Source: JAPOUP01 sp965201085 (lineage in GTDB: Bacteria > Pseudomonadota > Alphaproteobacteria > Rhodobacterales > Rhodobacteraceae). From it: a stretch of DNA of 64,000 bases. Below are positions 37,008 through 46,284 of this stretch, in pieces. Within the stretch, counting starts at the first letter, position 1, and every line of letters starts with the position of its first letter. Both the position numbers and the translations under genes were made by a program. The notes beneath the pieces are model-generated. The model made no database searches, was not told where the DNA came from, and was given only the letters and a program-made list of their open reading frames with translations. The stretch covers positions 558,001 to 622,000 of the forward strand of contig CBDAVS010000016.1 of assembly GCA_965201085.1 (NCBI GenBank), written 5' to 3'.

Positions 37008-38453
37008 ATGAGACGCTACAGAAACGTGAAAATCGTCGCCACATTGGGACCGGCCTCCGACGATTATTCGACAATCCGGGCGTTGTTCGAGGCTGGCGCG
37101 GACGTATTCCGGTTGAACATGAGTCATGGTGACCACAAGAGCTTCCGGAATCTGCATAGCACCGTTCGTCAGGTCGAGGAGGATGTTGGACGGCCGATCG
37201 CCATCATCGCCGATCTGCAGGGCCCAAAACTGCGATGCGGTGTGTTTGCCGATGGAAAGCAAGAGCTGAAAGAGGGACAGAAATTCCGCTTCGACCTTGA
37301 TGAAGTGCCCGGCGACTCCGGTCGCGTCTGTCTTCCGCATCGTGAAATCCTGGATGCTGTGGCTCCCGGAACGACGTTGCTGGTCAATGACGGTAAAATC
37401 CGGCTGGAGGTTGAAAACAGCGGTAAGGACTTTGCGGAATGCAGGGTGGAGGCAGGCGGTGAGATATCCGATCGCAAGGGCGTCAACGTTCCGGATGTTG
37501 TCCTTCCGCTGACGGCGCTGACCGATAAGGATCGGGCCGATCTCGAAGTCGCCTGCTCATTGGGCGTGGATTGGATCGCGCTTTCGTTCGTGCAGCGCGC
37601 CGAAGATGTACGGGAGGCCCGTGATCTGGTGAATGGGCGAGCGGCGATCATGACCAAGGTCGAGAAACCCGCCGCGGTCAAGGCTTTTGATGGCATCCTT
37701 TCGGTATCGGACGGTATTATGGTGGCGCGGGGTGATCTAGGCGTTGAGCTCCCTGTCCAGAATGTCCCTCCTATTCAGAAGCAGCTGGTACGGAAGTCCC
37801 GTGCGGCGGCCAAGCCGGTGATCATCGCGACTCAGATGCTTGAGAGCATGATCGCATCCCCGGTTCCCACCCGGGCGGAGGTATCGGATGTCGCCACCGC
37901 TATCTACGAGGGTGCGGATGCCGTGATGCTGTCGGCGGAATCGGCGGCGGGCGGATATCCGGTCGAGGCCGTAAGTACGATGAACAATGTCGCCGTTGAG
38001 GTTGAAAGCGATCCCGCTTACCGGAACCTCATCGCGGCGTCCGGCGAGGCCAAAGAGGTCAGTGTGGCAGTGGGTATTGTGTCGGCGGCGCGTGAGATCG
38101 CCGAGACGACGGACGTCAAGGCGATTTTCTGTTTCACCCAATCGGGAACGACGGCGGCGTTGGTGGCGCGCGAGCGGCCGATCGTTCCGATCATCGGTAT
38201 GGCGGTCCTCAAGAGCACGGCGCGGCGACTATGCCTGACCTGGGGAACCCACTGTATCGAGACCGGCGAGATGGGCAGATTCCGGCAGGCGGTATTGAGT
38301 GCCGCTGGTGCGGCTCGGGAGCATGGCTTCGCTTCCGCTGGTGACCAGATCGTCGTTACCGCCGGTGTACCGTTCAATCAGCCCGGGTCGACCAATATCC
38401 TGCGCGTGGCTCCATGTGATGAACGACTGATCTATCAGGCTGAACCTGAATAG
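37008..38453 (+). CDS. pyk: Pyruvate kinase
   Basis: 481 residues, last step of glycolysis. VKIVATLGPAS, DVFRLNMSHGDH, IADLQGPKLRCG, the catalytic Lys in IMTKVEKPAAVKAFDGI, VARGDLGVELP, and IATQMLESMIASPVPTRAEV are all present. A full C-terminal domain follows. The ATG at 37008 is preceded by AGGTGGGG. It ends 115 bp before the first IS5 copy. Confidence 0.96.
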   Translation: MRRYRNVKIVATLGPASDDYSTIRALFEAGADVFRLNMSHGDHKSFRNLHSTVRQVEEDVGRPIAIIADLQGPKLRCGVFADGKQELKEGQKFRFDLDEVPGDSGRVCLPHREILDAVAPGTTLLVNDGKIRLEVENSGKDFAECRVEAGGEISDRKGVNVPDVVLPLTALTDKDRADLEVACSLGVDWIALSFVQRAEDVREARDLVNGRAAIMTKVEKPAAVKAFDGILSVSDGIMVARGDLGVELPVQNVPPIQKQLVRKSRAAAKPVIIATQMLESMIASPVPTRAEVSDVATAIYEGADAVMLSAESAAGGYPVEAVSTMNNVAVEVESDPAYRNLIAASGEAKEVSVAVGIVSAAREIAETTDVKAIFCFTQSGTTAALVARERPIVPIIGMAVLKSTARRLCLTWGTHCIETGEMGRFRQAVLSAAGAAREHGFASAGDQIVVTAGVPFNQPGSTNILRVAPCDERLIYQAEPE

Positions 38454-38567
38454 TGGCGGTTATCCCGTCTTTGGCGCTCCGCTCACATATTTGGTATCCA
38501 TGATGCTGAAAGGCCTTCTATGCGGCTCAACTGGAAGACCTCTGTAAATATCTTTCATCTAGGTTTA

Positions 38568-39525
38568 GAGTTTGAATCATAAGTCACTGATATCATTAAA
38601 CTATTGTTTTTCATGGAGTTGACGCCCTCGCCACCCGCCTGAGCAGGAACCGGCAGGCGGCCAGCTGCGCCCATGCCAGCGAGTTCTCGCTGAGCCTTTC
38701 GTAATCTTTCGACAGGCGGCGGCACCGGCCCATCCAGGCGAAGGTCCGCTCCACCACCCAGCGGCGGTAGAGAACAGTGAACCCTTTGACATTCTTCGGT
38801 TTTTCGACGATCCTGATCACGTTCGACAACCCCATCCCCTCAAGCCGCTCCCGCAGCTTCGGACCCGGGTGGCCACCGTCGGCGAACAGCCTACACACCG
38901 TGGGCACCGTCTCCAGCAGCTTCGCGATCAGGTCCGGCGCCCCGTCCCGGTCCTGGATGTCGGCGGTGTGAACCGTCATGACGATCGGTGTGCCGTCGGC
39001 GTCCACGATCAGGTGCCTTTTCCTCCCCTTCACCTTCTTCCCGGCGTCGTAGCCGCGGGGCCCGCCGCTCTCCGTGGTCTTCACCGACTGGCTGTCGATC
39101 GAGGCGGCGGTCGGCTCCGCGGAGCGCCCCGAACACCGCCGCGCGAGGTCCCGGAGACGATGCACGAGACGCTCCAGGAGCCCGCTCCGCCGCCATGCGT
39201 AAAAATAGTTCTGGACGGTGGAAAACGGTGGATATCCAGAGGGTAACGCGCGCCACTGGCATCCCGTGGACAGGATATACCGGCCCGCGTCGAACACCGA
39301 CCGAAGGTCGACCTCGCGCGGCCGTCCCATCCTTCCCTGCTTCGGCAGCATCGGCTCGATGATGGTCCATTCGGCGTCGGTCAGATCGTTTTGACTGTGG
39401 TCGTCCGGGCGCTTATGGATCTGTTGGGTGGTCCTGTTCCAGGGCATGGCTCTCTCCGTATTTGGTTGCGTTCACCAACCGGAATGCCACATCCTGCGGG
39501 ACCACTCAACTTATGGAACAAACTC
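38568..39525 (-). mobile_element. IS5-family insertion sequence, copy 1
   Basis: 958 bp with terminal inverted repeats GAGTTTGAATCATAAG and GAGTTTGTTCCATAAG (13 of 16 match). It is flanked by the direct repeat TTA at 38565-38567 and 39526-39528, so it is an intact simple insertion. Same orientation as copy 3, opposite to copy 2. Confidence 0.95.
38611..39447 (-). CDS. IS5-family transposase (copy 1)
   Basis: 278-residue DDE transposase. The N-terminal DLTDAEWTIIEPMLP and DLRSVFDAGRYILSTGCQWR are IS5-type; catalytic residues are Asp in SIDSQSVKTTE, Asp in RLFADGG, and Glu in WVVERTFAWMGRCRRLSKDY. This copy differs from the others at ADGGHPGPK (ADGGYAGQK or ADGGYAGPK elsewhere), near the second catalytic Asp, which may affect activity. 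Confidence 0.95.
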   Translation of the reverse strand: MPWNRTTQQIHKRPDDHSQNDLTDAEWTIIEPMLPKQGRMGRPREVDLRSVFDAGRYILSTGCQWRALPSGYPPFSTVQNYFYAWRRSGLLERLVHRLRDLARRCSGRSAEPTAASIDSQSVKTTESGGPRGYDAGKKVKGRKRHLIVDADGTPIVMTVHTADIQDRDGAPDLIAKLLETVPTVCRLFADGGHPGPKLRERLEGMGLSNVIRIVEKPKNVKGFTVLYRRWVVERTFAWMGRCRRLSKDYERLSENSLAWAQLAACRFLLRRVARASTP

Positions 39526-39681
39526 TTAGGAATCGGGTTGACCTATGAATTTGACCTTGCACCATTCGGTGCGCAGCGGTATTGGGGTGTGGTGTTCAGA
39601 GGCTAAGAGGGGTCTGGCAATGAGAGGTCTAAGGGTGGATCGCTTGGTTTCACGATGCCCGCTTTTTGTCTCATAGCCTGA

Positions 39682-40732
39682 ATGAACTTGTCGGATCCCG
39701 ATAAATTACCGGCGAGCGTTGGAGATTGGCGCTTCAACAACTGGGTATTTTTCAAAACAGCCACGGCTTTGGATGTTGATAGCTGCCTGTCAGTTGGCGC
39801 TGACCTCAAAGCTCGCACAGGAAATGGTTGGACCCCGCTTTACGCTGCGTCTAGTTTTGGAAACATTGAAGCAGTGAGCGCCCTTCTGTCCGCTGATGCT
39901 GATTTTAAGGCCCGAGATGAGGACAATTGGACACCTCTTCACCTTGCGGCTGTTTCTGGTAACTCTGAAGTCGTAGAAAGGCTTGTATCGGTCGGTGCCG
40001 AACCGAACGCTCAGGCCGTCGATGGTGTGACCCCTTCATGAAGCGGCGGGACATGCGGAAGCCATGACGTTAGGGATCCTCATGGAAGCTGGTGCCGATC
40101 TTGAAGCCCGCGACAAGTTTGGTAAAACGCCCATTCACGCGGCGGCGGAGCACGGAAATGCCAGTACTTTGGACGCTCTGCTCGACGCCGGTGCCAATCC
40201 AAACATTCGCGACGCATTCGATGAAACCCCCTTTCATTCTGCTGCGAGACAGGGTGACGCTAAGGCGGTGAATGCCCTATTGGTCGCCGGTTCCAATATT
40301 GATGCCCGAAATGAGCTTGATTGGACTCACCTTCATATCGCTGCTCGCTTTAACAGCATAATGATCGCAAAGGCCCTGGCTGAAGGTGGTGCCGACGTTG
40401 GGTGTCGGACAGATGGTGGCTGGATCCCCCTTCATGCGGCGGCGGCAGTAGGCGACGCTGCCACAGTGGATGCGCTGCTTGATGTTGGTGCGAACCCCAA
40501 TGCCCTTGATTTTGATAACCAGTTCCCTTTTGATCTTGCCAAGCAGAATGATAAAGTCAAAGACACTAAAGCCTACTGGCAGTTGAACGATGCAAGGTTC
40601 AAAGGGAGTATGAAGAATCAAGGTGTTGTTGACATGCGGACTAAATTGGCTGTATTAAGCGTTTGGATCATACGAGATCCGTTCATATCGCGGATTAGAG
40701 ACGCATTGTCACTTTGCAAATTTTGGTGCTGA
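39682..40732 (+). pseudogene. Ankyrin-repeat protein, frameshifted
   Basis: Two consecutive frames together encode about eight ankyrin repeats (for example NGWTPLYAASSFGNIEAVSA, NWTPLHLAAVSGNSEVVERL, GKTPIHAAAEHGNASTLDAL). The frame is lost within a repeat at about 40036: VDGVTP ends the first part, and HEAAGHAEAMTLGILMEAGA continues in the other frame. The shift equals loss of two bases or gain of one. Repeats beyond the break are regular. No signal peptide or effector domain is visible. It sits between IS5 copy 1 and the phosphorothioation-linked cassette and shares the lower GC of that region. Confidence 0.8.
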
Positions 40733-40754
40733 AAGGAGTATGGAGGGTACACGG

Positions 40755-40928
40755 ATGTATAGTGACACTGTAGAACAAGATGATAAGAACGATACAATTA
40801 TCCGGGAGATTATCGGTCTTGAGAGAAGATATTTTTTTGAGAAGCGCAATGTGAAGTCAGAGCGCCAACGTAAGCTTCGCGAACTTATCGAGCGTCATAC
40901 AAAGATGAGTGCGAGCGATGATTCTTGA
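40755..40928 (+). CDS. Small charged protein upstream of DndD-like gene
   Basis: 57 residues, strongly charged (IIREIIGLERRYFFEKRN, then ERQRKLRELIERH), probably helical. The ATG at 40755 has GGAGGG seven bases upstream and the stop overlaps the start of the ATPase gene by 11 bases, which supports real, coupled translation. I do not recognise a family. It may be a subunit or regulator of the cassette. Confidence 0.55.
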   Translation: MYSDTVEQDDKNDTIIREIIGLERRYFFEKRNVKSERQRKLRELIERHTKMSASDDS

Positions 40929-42942
40929 GAAGATCAGACTGAAAGATTTCCGATGCTTTTTTGGGGAAACTCACATCCAGTTCTCCGAAGATCCTGACCG
41001 AAATGTTACCATCATCTACGCCGAGAATGGTGTTGGCAAAACAACGCTATTGAACGCCCTACTATGGTGTTTTTACGGTGAGACAACAGCGCGCTTCGAA
41101 AAACGCAAAGACATCCTGAACTATGACGCTAAAAAAGCCAATCGTACGCTCGCATCGGTAGAGGTATTTTTTGAGCACGACGAAAAGCGCTATATCGCCA
41201 AGCGCTTGGCAAACGTTAGATCAACGGCAGGCCGCGAATTCCACGTCGCGCGCATTCAAGACGGAAGTCAAATCAGGCTCCATTCACCAGATACCTTCAT
41301 CAATACGGTGATCCCTCGCGATATGGCGTCGCATTTCTTGTTTGATGGTGAACATGCTGAGGTCTTCCTCGGCGAGGATAACCGCGGGTCCATCAAGAGC
41401 GCTGTCCGCGATATTCTGGGCTGCTCTCTCATAGAGACGGCTATCGAAGATCTCAAAGCCGCATCGAGCAATTTCGGTAAGCAAATTCCTTCAACGCCAG
41501 CAACAAGGCAGATCGAAGATCTCAATCGCGTACTAGACTCGCTGACGAAACAGATTGAAGAGGTAAAAGCGCGTATCGCTGAACTTGAACGCAAACGAGA
41601 GCAGACCGAACGGCAAATTAGTGACATCGATGCAAAGCTTCGCATCACGGCTGCCGCTAGAGAAATTGAGGAGAACCGTGTTTACCAGGACAGGCAGCTT
41701 TCTAGCGCTCAGAAACGACAGAAGGAATACATCGACGAGGTCTACAAGTGGCTTGGTGATAATGGTCGCTTTATTGTTTCCAAGAAGATCACCGAAGAGA
41801 CTTTTTTATTCCTCGACGAAAAGCAGCACCGCGGACGCATACCATCACCATACAACGAAGAGTTCGTAAAGGACATTCTTGAAGCCAAAGAATGCATCTG
41901 CGGCACGAAGCTCCAGCCGGGAAGTGCGGAGAGCAGAAAAGTAGCAAGCCTTTTGGAAAAGGCCGCCAATCAGGTGATGCGCGACCGTGTTTCCAAGGTG
42001 CGGGCTAGGCTCACAAGTCTCAAGAGCGAGCGCACTAAAGCCCCTAGGCGCTTGACAGTCGCGAAGCGGCATCTGTCAGAAGCCGACGAAGATTGCGCAA
42101 GGGCCGAAGCGAAACTCGCCGAGATCAGTGACAAACTGAAGGGTATCAATTTGGAAGACATTTCCAAACGTGAACAAAGGCGTGGTGAACTAAAGGAAGA
42201 GTTGACAAAGATCGACCGTGAACTCGGTTACCTTGATCCCAAGGTAAAAGACTCCGAACTCCAGAAGTCAAAGATCAATAAAGATATCACTGACCTCGCT
42301 AAACAAGACAAACAGACCGTCATCTATGGAGAGCGACGCGATCTTTGTGAGGAGATTAAAGTCAAGTTGGAAGCTGAACTTGTCAAAGAAGAGGATGGGG
42401 CTCGCAAAGTGCTCCGTGCTAGCATAAGACGTATTCTCGAAGCTACAACTCACAAAAGCCTAAAACCGCGCATGACTGATGACTATGTCATCAGCCTCAT
42501 CAATGCCGACGGTACGACTCTTCCGAAATCGAGTGGAGAAAACCAATTGCTTGGCCTAGCTTTCACGGCTGCGCTCGTCAAGTTTGCAAAAGTGCGTGAG
42601 AATGCACAAAACTATCGACTCCTGCCAGGAACCATAGCTCCTCTTGTTCTCGACTCGCCTTTCGGCCAGCTAGACGAGGCGTATCGTGCGACTACAGCTG
42701 AGTTCATCCCCAAGATGGCTCGGCAGGTTGTGTTGATGGTTTCGAAATCTCAGGGCACGAAAAATGTGTTGAGCGTACTTAACGATTACATCGGCGCGGA
42801 GTATTTGCTTGTTCGCCACAACACGGAGTCGCGGGGTGAACGCATGCAGGAAAGCCGATACCTAAGAGGAAAGGAGTTTAAGACTTCAATCTTCGATGCT
42901 CAATATGACGGAACTGAGATTGTGGAGATTACAGGTCCATGA
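40918..42942 (+). CDS. DndD-like SMC/Rad50-type ATPase of an SspFGH-like cassette
   Basis: 674 residues. The N-terminal ATPase half has LKDFRCFFGETHIQF and Walker A YAENGVGKTTLLNALLW. A long coiled coil spans about residues 190-520, with an apical-type CICG around residue 325. The C-terminal half has the ABC signature SSGENQLLGLAF and Walker B PLVLDSPFGQLDEAY. It resembles DndD, the ATPase tied to DNA phosphorothioation. With the next two genes it matches the cassette reported as SspFGH, which pairs with SspABCD and attacks DNA lacking phosphorothioates. Which letter belongs to which gene was not checked. The next gene overlaps it by four bases. Confidence 0.8.
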   Translation: MILEKIRLKDFRCFFGETHIQFSEDPDRNVTIIYAENGVGKTTLLNALLWCFYGETTARFEKRKDILNYDAKKANRTLASVEVFFEHDEKRYIAKRLANVRSTAGREFHVARIQDGSQIRLHSPDTFINTVIPRDMASHFLFDGEHAEVFLGEDNRGSIKSAVRDILGCSLIETAIEDLKAASSNFGKQIPSTPATRQIEDLNRVLDSLTKQIEEVKARIAELERKREQTERQISDIDAKLRITAAAREIEENRVYQDRQLSSAQKRQKEYIDEVYKWLGDNGRFIVSKKITEETFLFLDEKQHRGRIPSPYNEEFVKDILEAKECICGTKLQPGSAESRKVASLLEKAANQVMRDRVSKVRARLTSLKSERTKAPRRLTVAKRHLSEADEDCARAEAKLAEISDKLKGINLEDISKREQRRGELKEELTKIDRELGYLDPKVKDSELQKSKINKDITDLAKQDKQTVIYGERRDLCEEIKVKLEAELVKEEDGARKVLRASIRRILEATTHKSLKPRMTDDYVISLINADGTTLPKSSGENQLLGLAFTAALVKFAKVRENAQNYRLLPGTIAPLVLDSPFGQLDEAYRATTAEFIPKMARQVVLMVSKSQGTKNVLSVLNDYIGAEYLLVRHNTESRGERMQESRYLRGKEFKTSIFDAQYDGTEIVEITGP

Positions 42943-43412
42943 GCAATCGCGCCCCGAACATCAACAGAAGCCGTATCCATGAAGATATGGTCCAACGGCT
43001 TGCAGTTCAGAAACTGCCGGATGCCAATCGGACGCTCTTTCCAACAATCCGGGAGTTGCTCTGCTTTGCTGCTCTTCTCGGCTATTCCGAAAATCGCCGC
43101 TCGCCCCTAGACAAGGCTGCTGGCGTAGAGGATGTGTCCTACCAGCAATTCGAGCGAGGCGATGCAGAAGATCTCATATATCTGATCGCCCTCGCTGAAA
43201 CAAAGGATCTCGAAGTTCTAAAGGATGGGGAAGAAAGCCGTTGTGCGGAAATCTTCGAGGAATACGTAAATGGTGGCCTCCAGATCATCCATGAAGCTAT
43301 GCTTCGCGGTGGTGGCGAATATCCAGACCGGGATATTTTGGAACTGCTCAATGAATGTGGCTTCTTGGATAGCACCGATGGGGAACCCGATCTGTCGGGT
43401 ATCACCTTCTAG
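42939..43412 (+). CDS. DNA phosphorothioation-associated protein 4-like
   Basis: 157 residues. The pattern IHEDMVQRLAVQKLPDANRT, LFPTIRELLCFAALLGYSEN, then RRSPLDK resembles the small Dnd-associated protein 4 family found next to phosphorothioation-dependent restriction genes. The rest is acidic and helical. Four-base overlap with the ATPase gene and immediate continuation into the helicase gene (start one base after its stop) show a coupled operon. Confidence 0.7.
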   Translation: MSNRAPNINRSRIHEDMVQRLAVQKLPDANRTLFPTIRELLCFAALLGYSENRRSPLDKAAGVEDVSYQQFERGDAEDLIYLIALAETKDLEVLKDGEESRCAEIFEEYVNGGLQIIHEAMLRGGGEYPDRDILELLNECGFLDSTDGEPDLSGITF

Positions 43413-45575
43413 ATGTTGCGAGAGCTATCGTACAAAGGAGTCTACAAGTCTGACAGGGATAACATACTGGAAGATTTTTACTTTCCGACGCTTTCTGTGG
43501 CGACCCACTATGATCGGGCGGTTGGATATTTTTCAGCTTCGACAATTAGTTACGCGGGGCAGGCTCTTTCGGTTTTCGTAGAGCGCGAAGGTCAAATCAG
43601 GCTGATCCTTGGTGCGTTTTGTGATTACCAAGACCTAGAAGCCGTCAAACAGGGCTATCGGAGGAAGGAGGTATCGGAGGCAATCGGTGGCGAGTTTCTG
43701 TCGGAGATTTCCAATGTCAGTGATGAGCTGTTTCAAAACCGTTTCGAGGCGTTGTCTTGGCTTGTGGCGCAGGGGCGGCTTGATGTGAAAATTGCTTTGC
43801 GAGAAAGGGGTATGTATCATGATAAGGTCGGAATCATATCGGACAAAGCCGGTGACCGGGTTATCTTTTCCGGCTCGGCGAACGAAAGTACCTACGCTCT
43901 TCTCCCAACCCACAACTATGAATCAATCAATGTATTCCGGACATGGGTTCAGGGGCATTCCGAGTTCTATGACCCGCATATCGAGAGCTTTGAGCGGCTT
44001 TGGAAGGACGAAAGCCGGGGAACAACGGTTTTGGACATACCAACAGCCGTCAGAGACAAGTTGATATCCGTCGCGCGCACTTTGAATCATAGACCCGCCT
44101 CAGAAATCGAGGCTAATGTTGCCGCTCGTATCCGTTCTCGTGCAGGAGGCGTTTTCAGCGCCGATTCGAGCAAGCCTCGAATACCCGAGGTGATCGATGG
44201 TCAACCCTTCAAAATGAGAGACCACCAAATCGCCGCACTCCACGCTTGGAGGGCCAAGGGTGAGTTCCAGGGTGTTTTTGACCTCGCGACAGGCGCTGGC
44301 AAGACGATTACTTCCATTTACGCTATTGTGAAGTTATCTGAAGTGATTGATGGTCTTGTTTGTGTAGTTGCTGCACCCTATCAGAACCTCGCCGATCAGT
44401 GGGTTGATATTCTGAAAAGATTCAACATCTACCCAGTGAAATGCTACGTCACCCGTTTACAGTGGAAAGACAAACTGCGAAAATTGGTCCATGAGATGAA
44501 TTTTGGGAGTCGTGGGTTCGGAGCCATCGTCGTCGTCAACCGCACATTAAAAAGTCCGGAATTCCAGGACTGTTTGTCAAAAATCAAGGGTGGACGTCTG
44601 CTTTGGATCGGTGACGAGTGTCATCACCACACTTCAAAGGTATATAAAGGATTCCTACCCGAACATGCAAAATTCCGTATCGGTCTGTCAGCGACACCTA
44701 AGCATTATTTGAACGAAGAACGGAATGAGAGGCTTAACGATTTCTACGGTGATATCGTTACTAGCTACACCTTGAAACAGGCGATTGAGGACAAGGTCCT
44801 GACGCCTTATGACTACCATCCTCATATTATTGAATTCACTGAAGATGAGGCGGAAAAATTCGTCGATCTATCTGAGAAAATTGGAAGGATCACAGCTCAG
44901 CGGAAAGGTAATTTCAATGAGATAACCCCGCAGTTAACAGGCCTTCTAATGCGGCGCGCACGACTAGTTGGCTGTGCTTCGAACAAGATCCCGATGCTCG
45001 AAGCCATGCTGACCGGTGAGCCACCAATCCAGCACACGCTCTTCTACTGCGGTGATGGCACCATAGAGACCGCCGAAGATGAATCTGTTTCTGAAGAAAA
45101 CATTTCACAGGGCAAGCGCCAAGTTGAGGAAATTAGCCTCATGTTGCACAGAATGTCCTGGGATGTCTCCCGCTTCACATCACGAGAAACCCGCAAGGAA
45201 CGCGACAAAATAATGGAGAACTTTCGAATTGGTAATATCCATGCGCTAGTCGCGATCAGATGCCTGGATGAAGGTATCGACGTTCCCGCTTGCAGTACAG
45301 CCTACATCTTGGCAAGCTCAAGCGACCCGCGACAGTTCGTCCAACGACGTGGCCGTATTCTGCGCCGTTTTCCGGGGAAGCAGCGAGCCTTAGTCCACGA
45401 CTTCGTGGTTGTGCTACCTAGAGAATTCGATACGGAATCAGAATATGCTAGACGCTTGATAAAATCCGAACTTCGTCGTGTTGCGGAGTTCTCTTCGTTA
45501 TCGGAAAACCGTTCTGAAGCCTATGAAGTTCTCGCACCCGTGCTCAGATTGTATGATCTTGAACACCTGATATAG
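43413..45575 (+). CDS. PLD-domain DEAD/DEAH helicase, phosphorothioation-linked restriction protein
   Basis: 720 residues. The N-terminal phospholipase-D-like nuclease domain has MYHDKVGIISDKAGDRVIFS with GSANES (HKD-type; H-x-K with Lys two residues after His). The superfamily 2 helicase core follows: Walker A FDLATGAGKTITS, DECH-type box WIGDECHHH, motif III GLSATPKH, and motif VI QFVQRRGRILRR. This architecture matches the restriction enzyme family linked to DNA phosphorothioation. It likely cuts or unwinds foreign DNA together with the DndD-like ATPase. No lesion is visible. Confidence 0.82.
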   Translation: MLRELSYKGVYKSDRDNILEDFYFPTLSVATHYDRAVGYFSASTISYAGQALSVFVEREGQIRLILGAFCDYQDLEAVKQGYRRKEVSEAIGGEFLSEISNVSDELFQNRFEALSWLVAQGRLDVKIALRERGMYHDKVGIISDKAGDRVIFSGSANESTYALLPTHNYESINVFRTWVQGHSEFYDPHIESFERLWKDESRGTTVLDIPTAVRDKLISVARTLNHRPASEIEANVAARIRSRAGGVFSADSSKPRIPEVIDGQPFKMRDHQIAALHAWRAKGEFQGVFDLATGAGKTITSIYAIVKLSEVIDGLVCVVAAPYQNLADQWVDILKRFNIYPVKCYVTRLQWKDKLRKLVHEMNFGSRGFGAIVVVNRTLKSPEFQDCLSKIKGGRLLWIGDECHHHTSKVYKGFLPEHAKFRIGLSATPKHYLNEERNERLNDFYGDIVTSYTLKQAIEDKVLTPYDYHPHIIEFTEDEAEKFVDLSEKIGRITAQRKGNFNEITPQLTGLLMRRARLVGCASNKIPMLEAMLTGEPPIQHTLFYCGDGTIETAEDESVSEENISQGKRQVEEISLMLHRMSWDVSRFTSRETRKERDKIMENFRIGNIHALVAIRCLDEGIDVPACSTAYILASSSDPRQFVQRRGRILRRFPGKQRALVHDFVVVLPREFDTESEYARRLIKSELRRVAEFSSLSENRSEAYEVLAPVLRLYDLEHLI

Positions 45576-45750
45576 GATGTGACTGAGTGAGTTATGCCCC
45601 AAAGTTGGTGACGGGGCGTGAGGGGCGGCATATCAAGGCGGCGGAAGGAACGCCGTCAATCTCGGAGAGATAAGGGATATACCACATGACCGAATCTACA
45701 GTGATACAGTTCGAACGGCCATCGGAGTTGAGTAATGGTGGAGGTTAATA
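45576..45750. other. Short spacer with possible transposase 5' scrap
   Basis: Contains a 20-codon frame starting ATGACCGAATCTACAGTG near 45687 that resembles transposase N-termini in style only. No firm call. Confidence 0.25.
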
Positions 45751-46238
45751 CCCCGGTGCTGATCCGAAACGCAGCCCCGGCCCGCCGCCGGAGCGGGGAC
45801 GAAGCCCGGGTGGAGGCGGCGCACCGGAAACTTTCGGTAGTGTCAAATATCTTTCGCACTTTCTGTTTTCACGCGACGTCGGCTCCTTGGGTTTGATCCG
45901 CAGACAGCGGAGTCATGTTCATGTATTTGCGGGTGGACCATTGTGTTCCTGCGATGTGCCTCAATCCGGCCGCGGCCGCTGCGACGGAGCCCACGCGATA
46001 CCGTCGGCGGACCGCGCCCGGGCCGCCGCGCGATGGCCCCGTTCGAAAGCCTGCCTTTCCCCGTGACGAAAATCCGGCCTCTCCCGTCGAAGGCCGGGTG
46101 ACGGCAACCCTCGGGCATGAAACTTTACTCGGTTCGTTCACCGGGACTGTCGCCTCTATCCGGCTGTTTCGCTATATGCCGCGCCCCCGGCGCGGCTTCC
46201 CACCACCTAAGGTGCTGCACTTCGGGCTGGCGCGGGGG
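45751..46238 (-). mobile_element. IS30-family relic with internal deletion
   Basis: Both ends resemble the two IS30 copies downstream: CCCCGGTGCTG at the left and GGTGCTGCACTTCGGGC then CGGGGG at the right. Only the first 60 or so codons of the transposase remain (minus strand from 46118, MPEGCRHPAFDGRGRI, then TGKGRLSNGAIARRPGRGPP). Much of the gene is deleted. It separates the helicase gene from sspD. Confidence 0.75.
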
Positions 46239-46284
46239 ATATGAAACAAGCAAAAGATCTTCTTGAAAGCGTTGGCGACCAGTT

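Noticed and set aside
45687..45750. Start of an IS256-like transposase (frame beginning ATGACCGAATCTACAGTG)
   Set aside because: Only about 20 codons with no conserved residues; too short to support a family.
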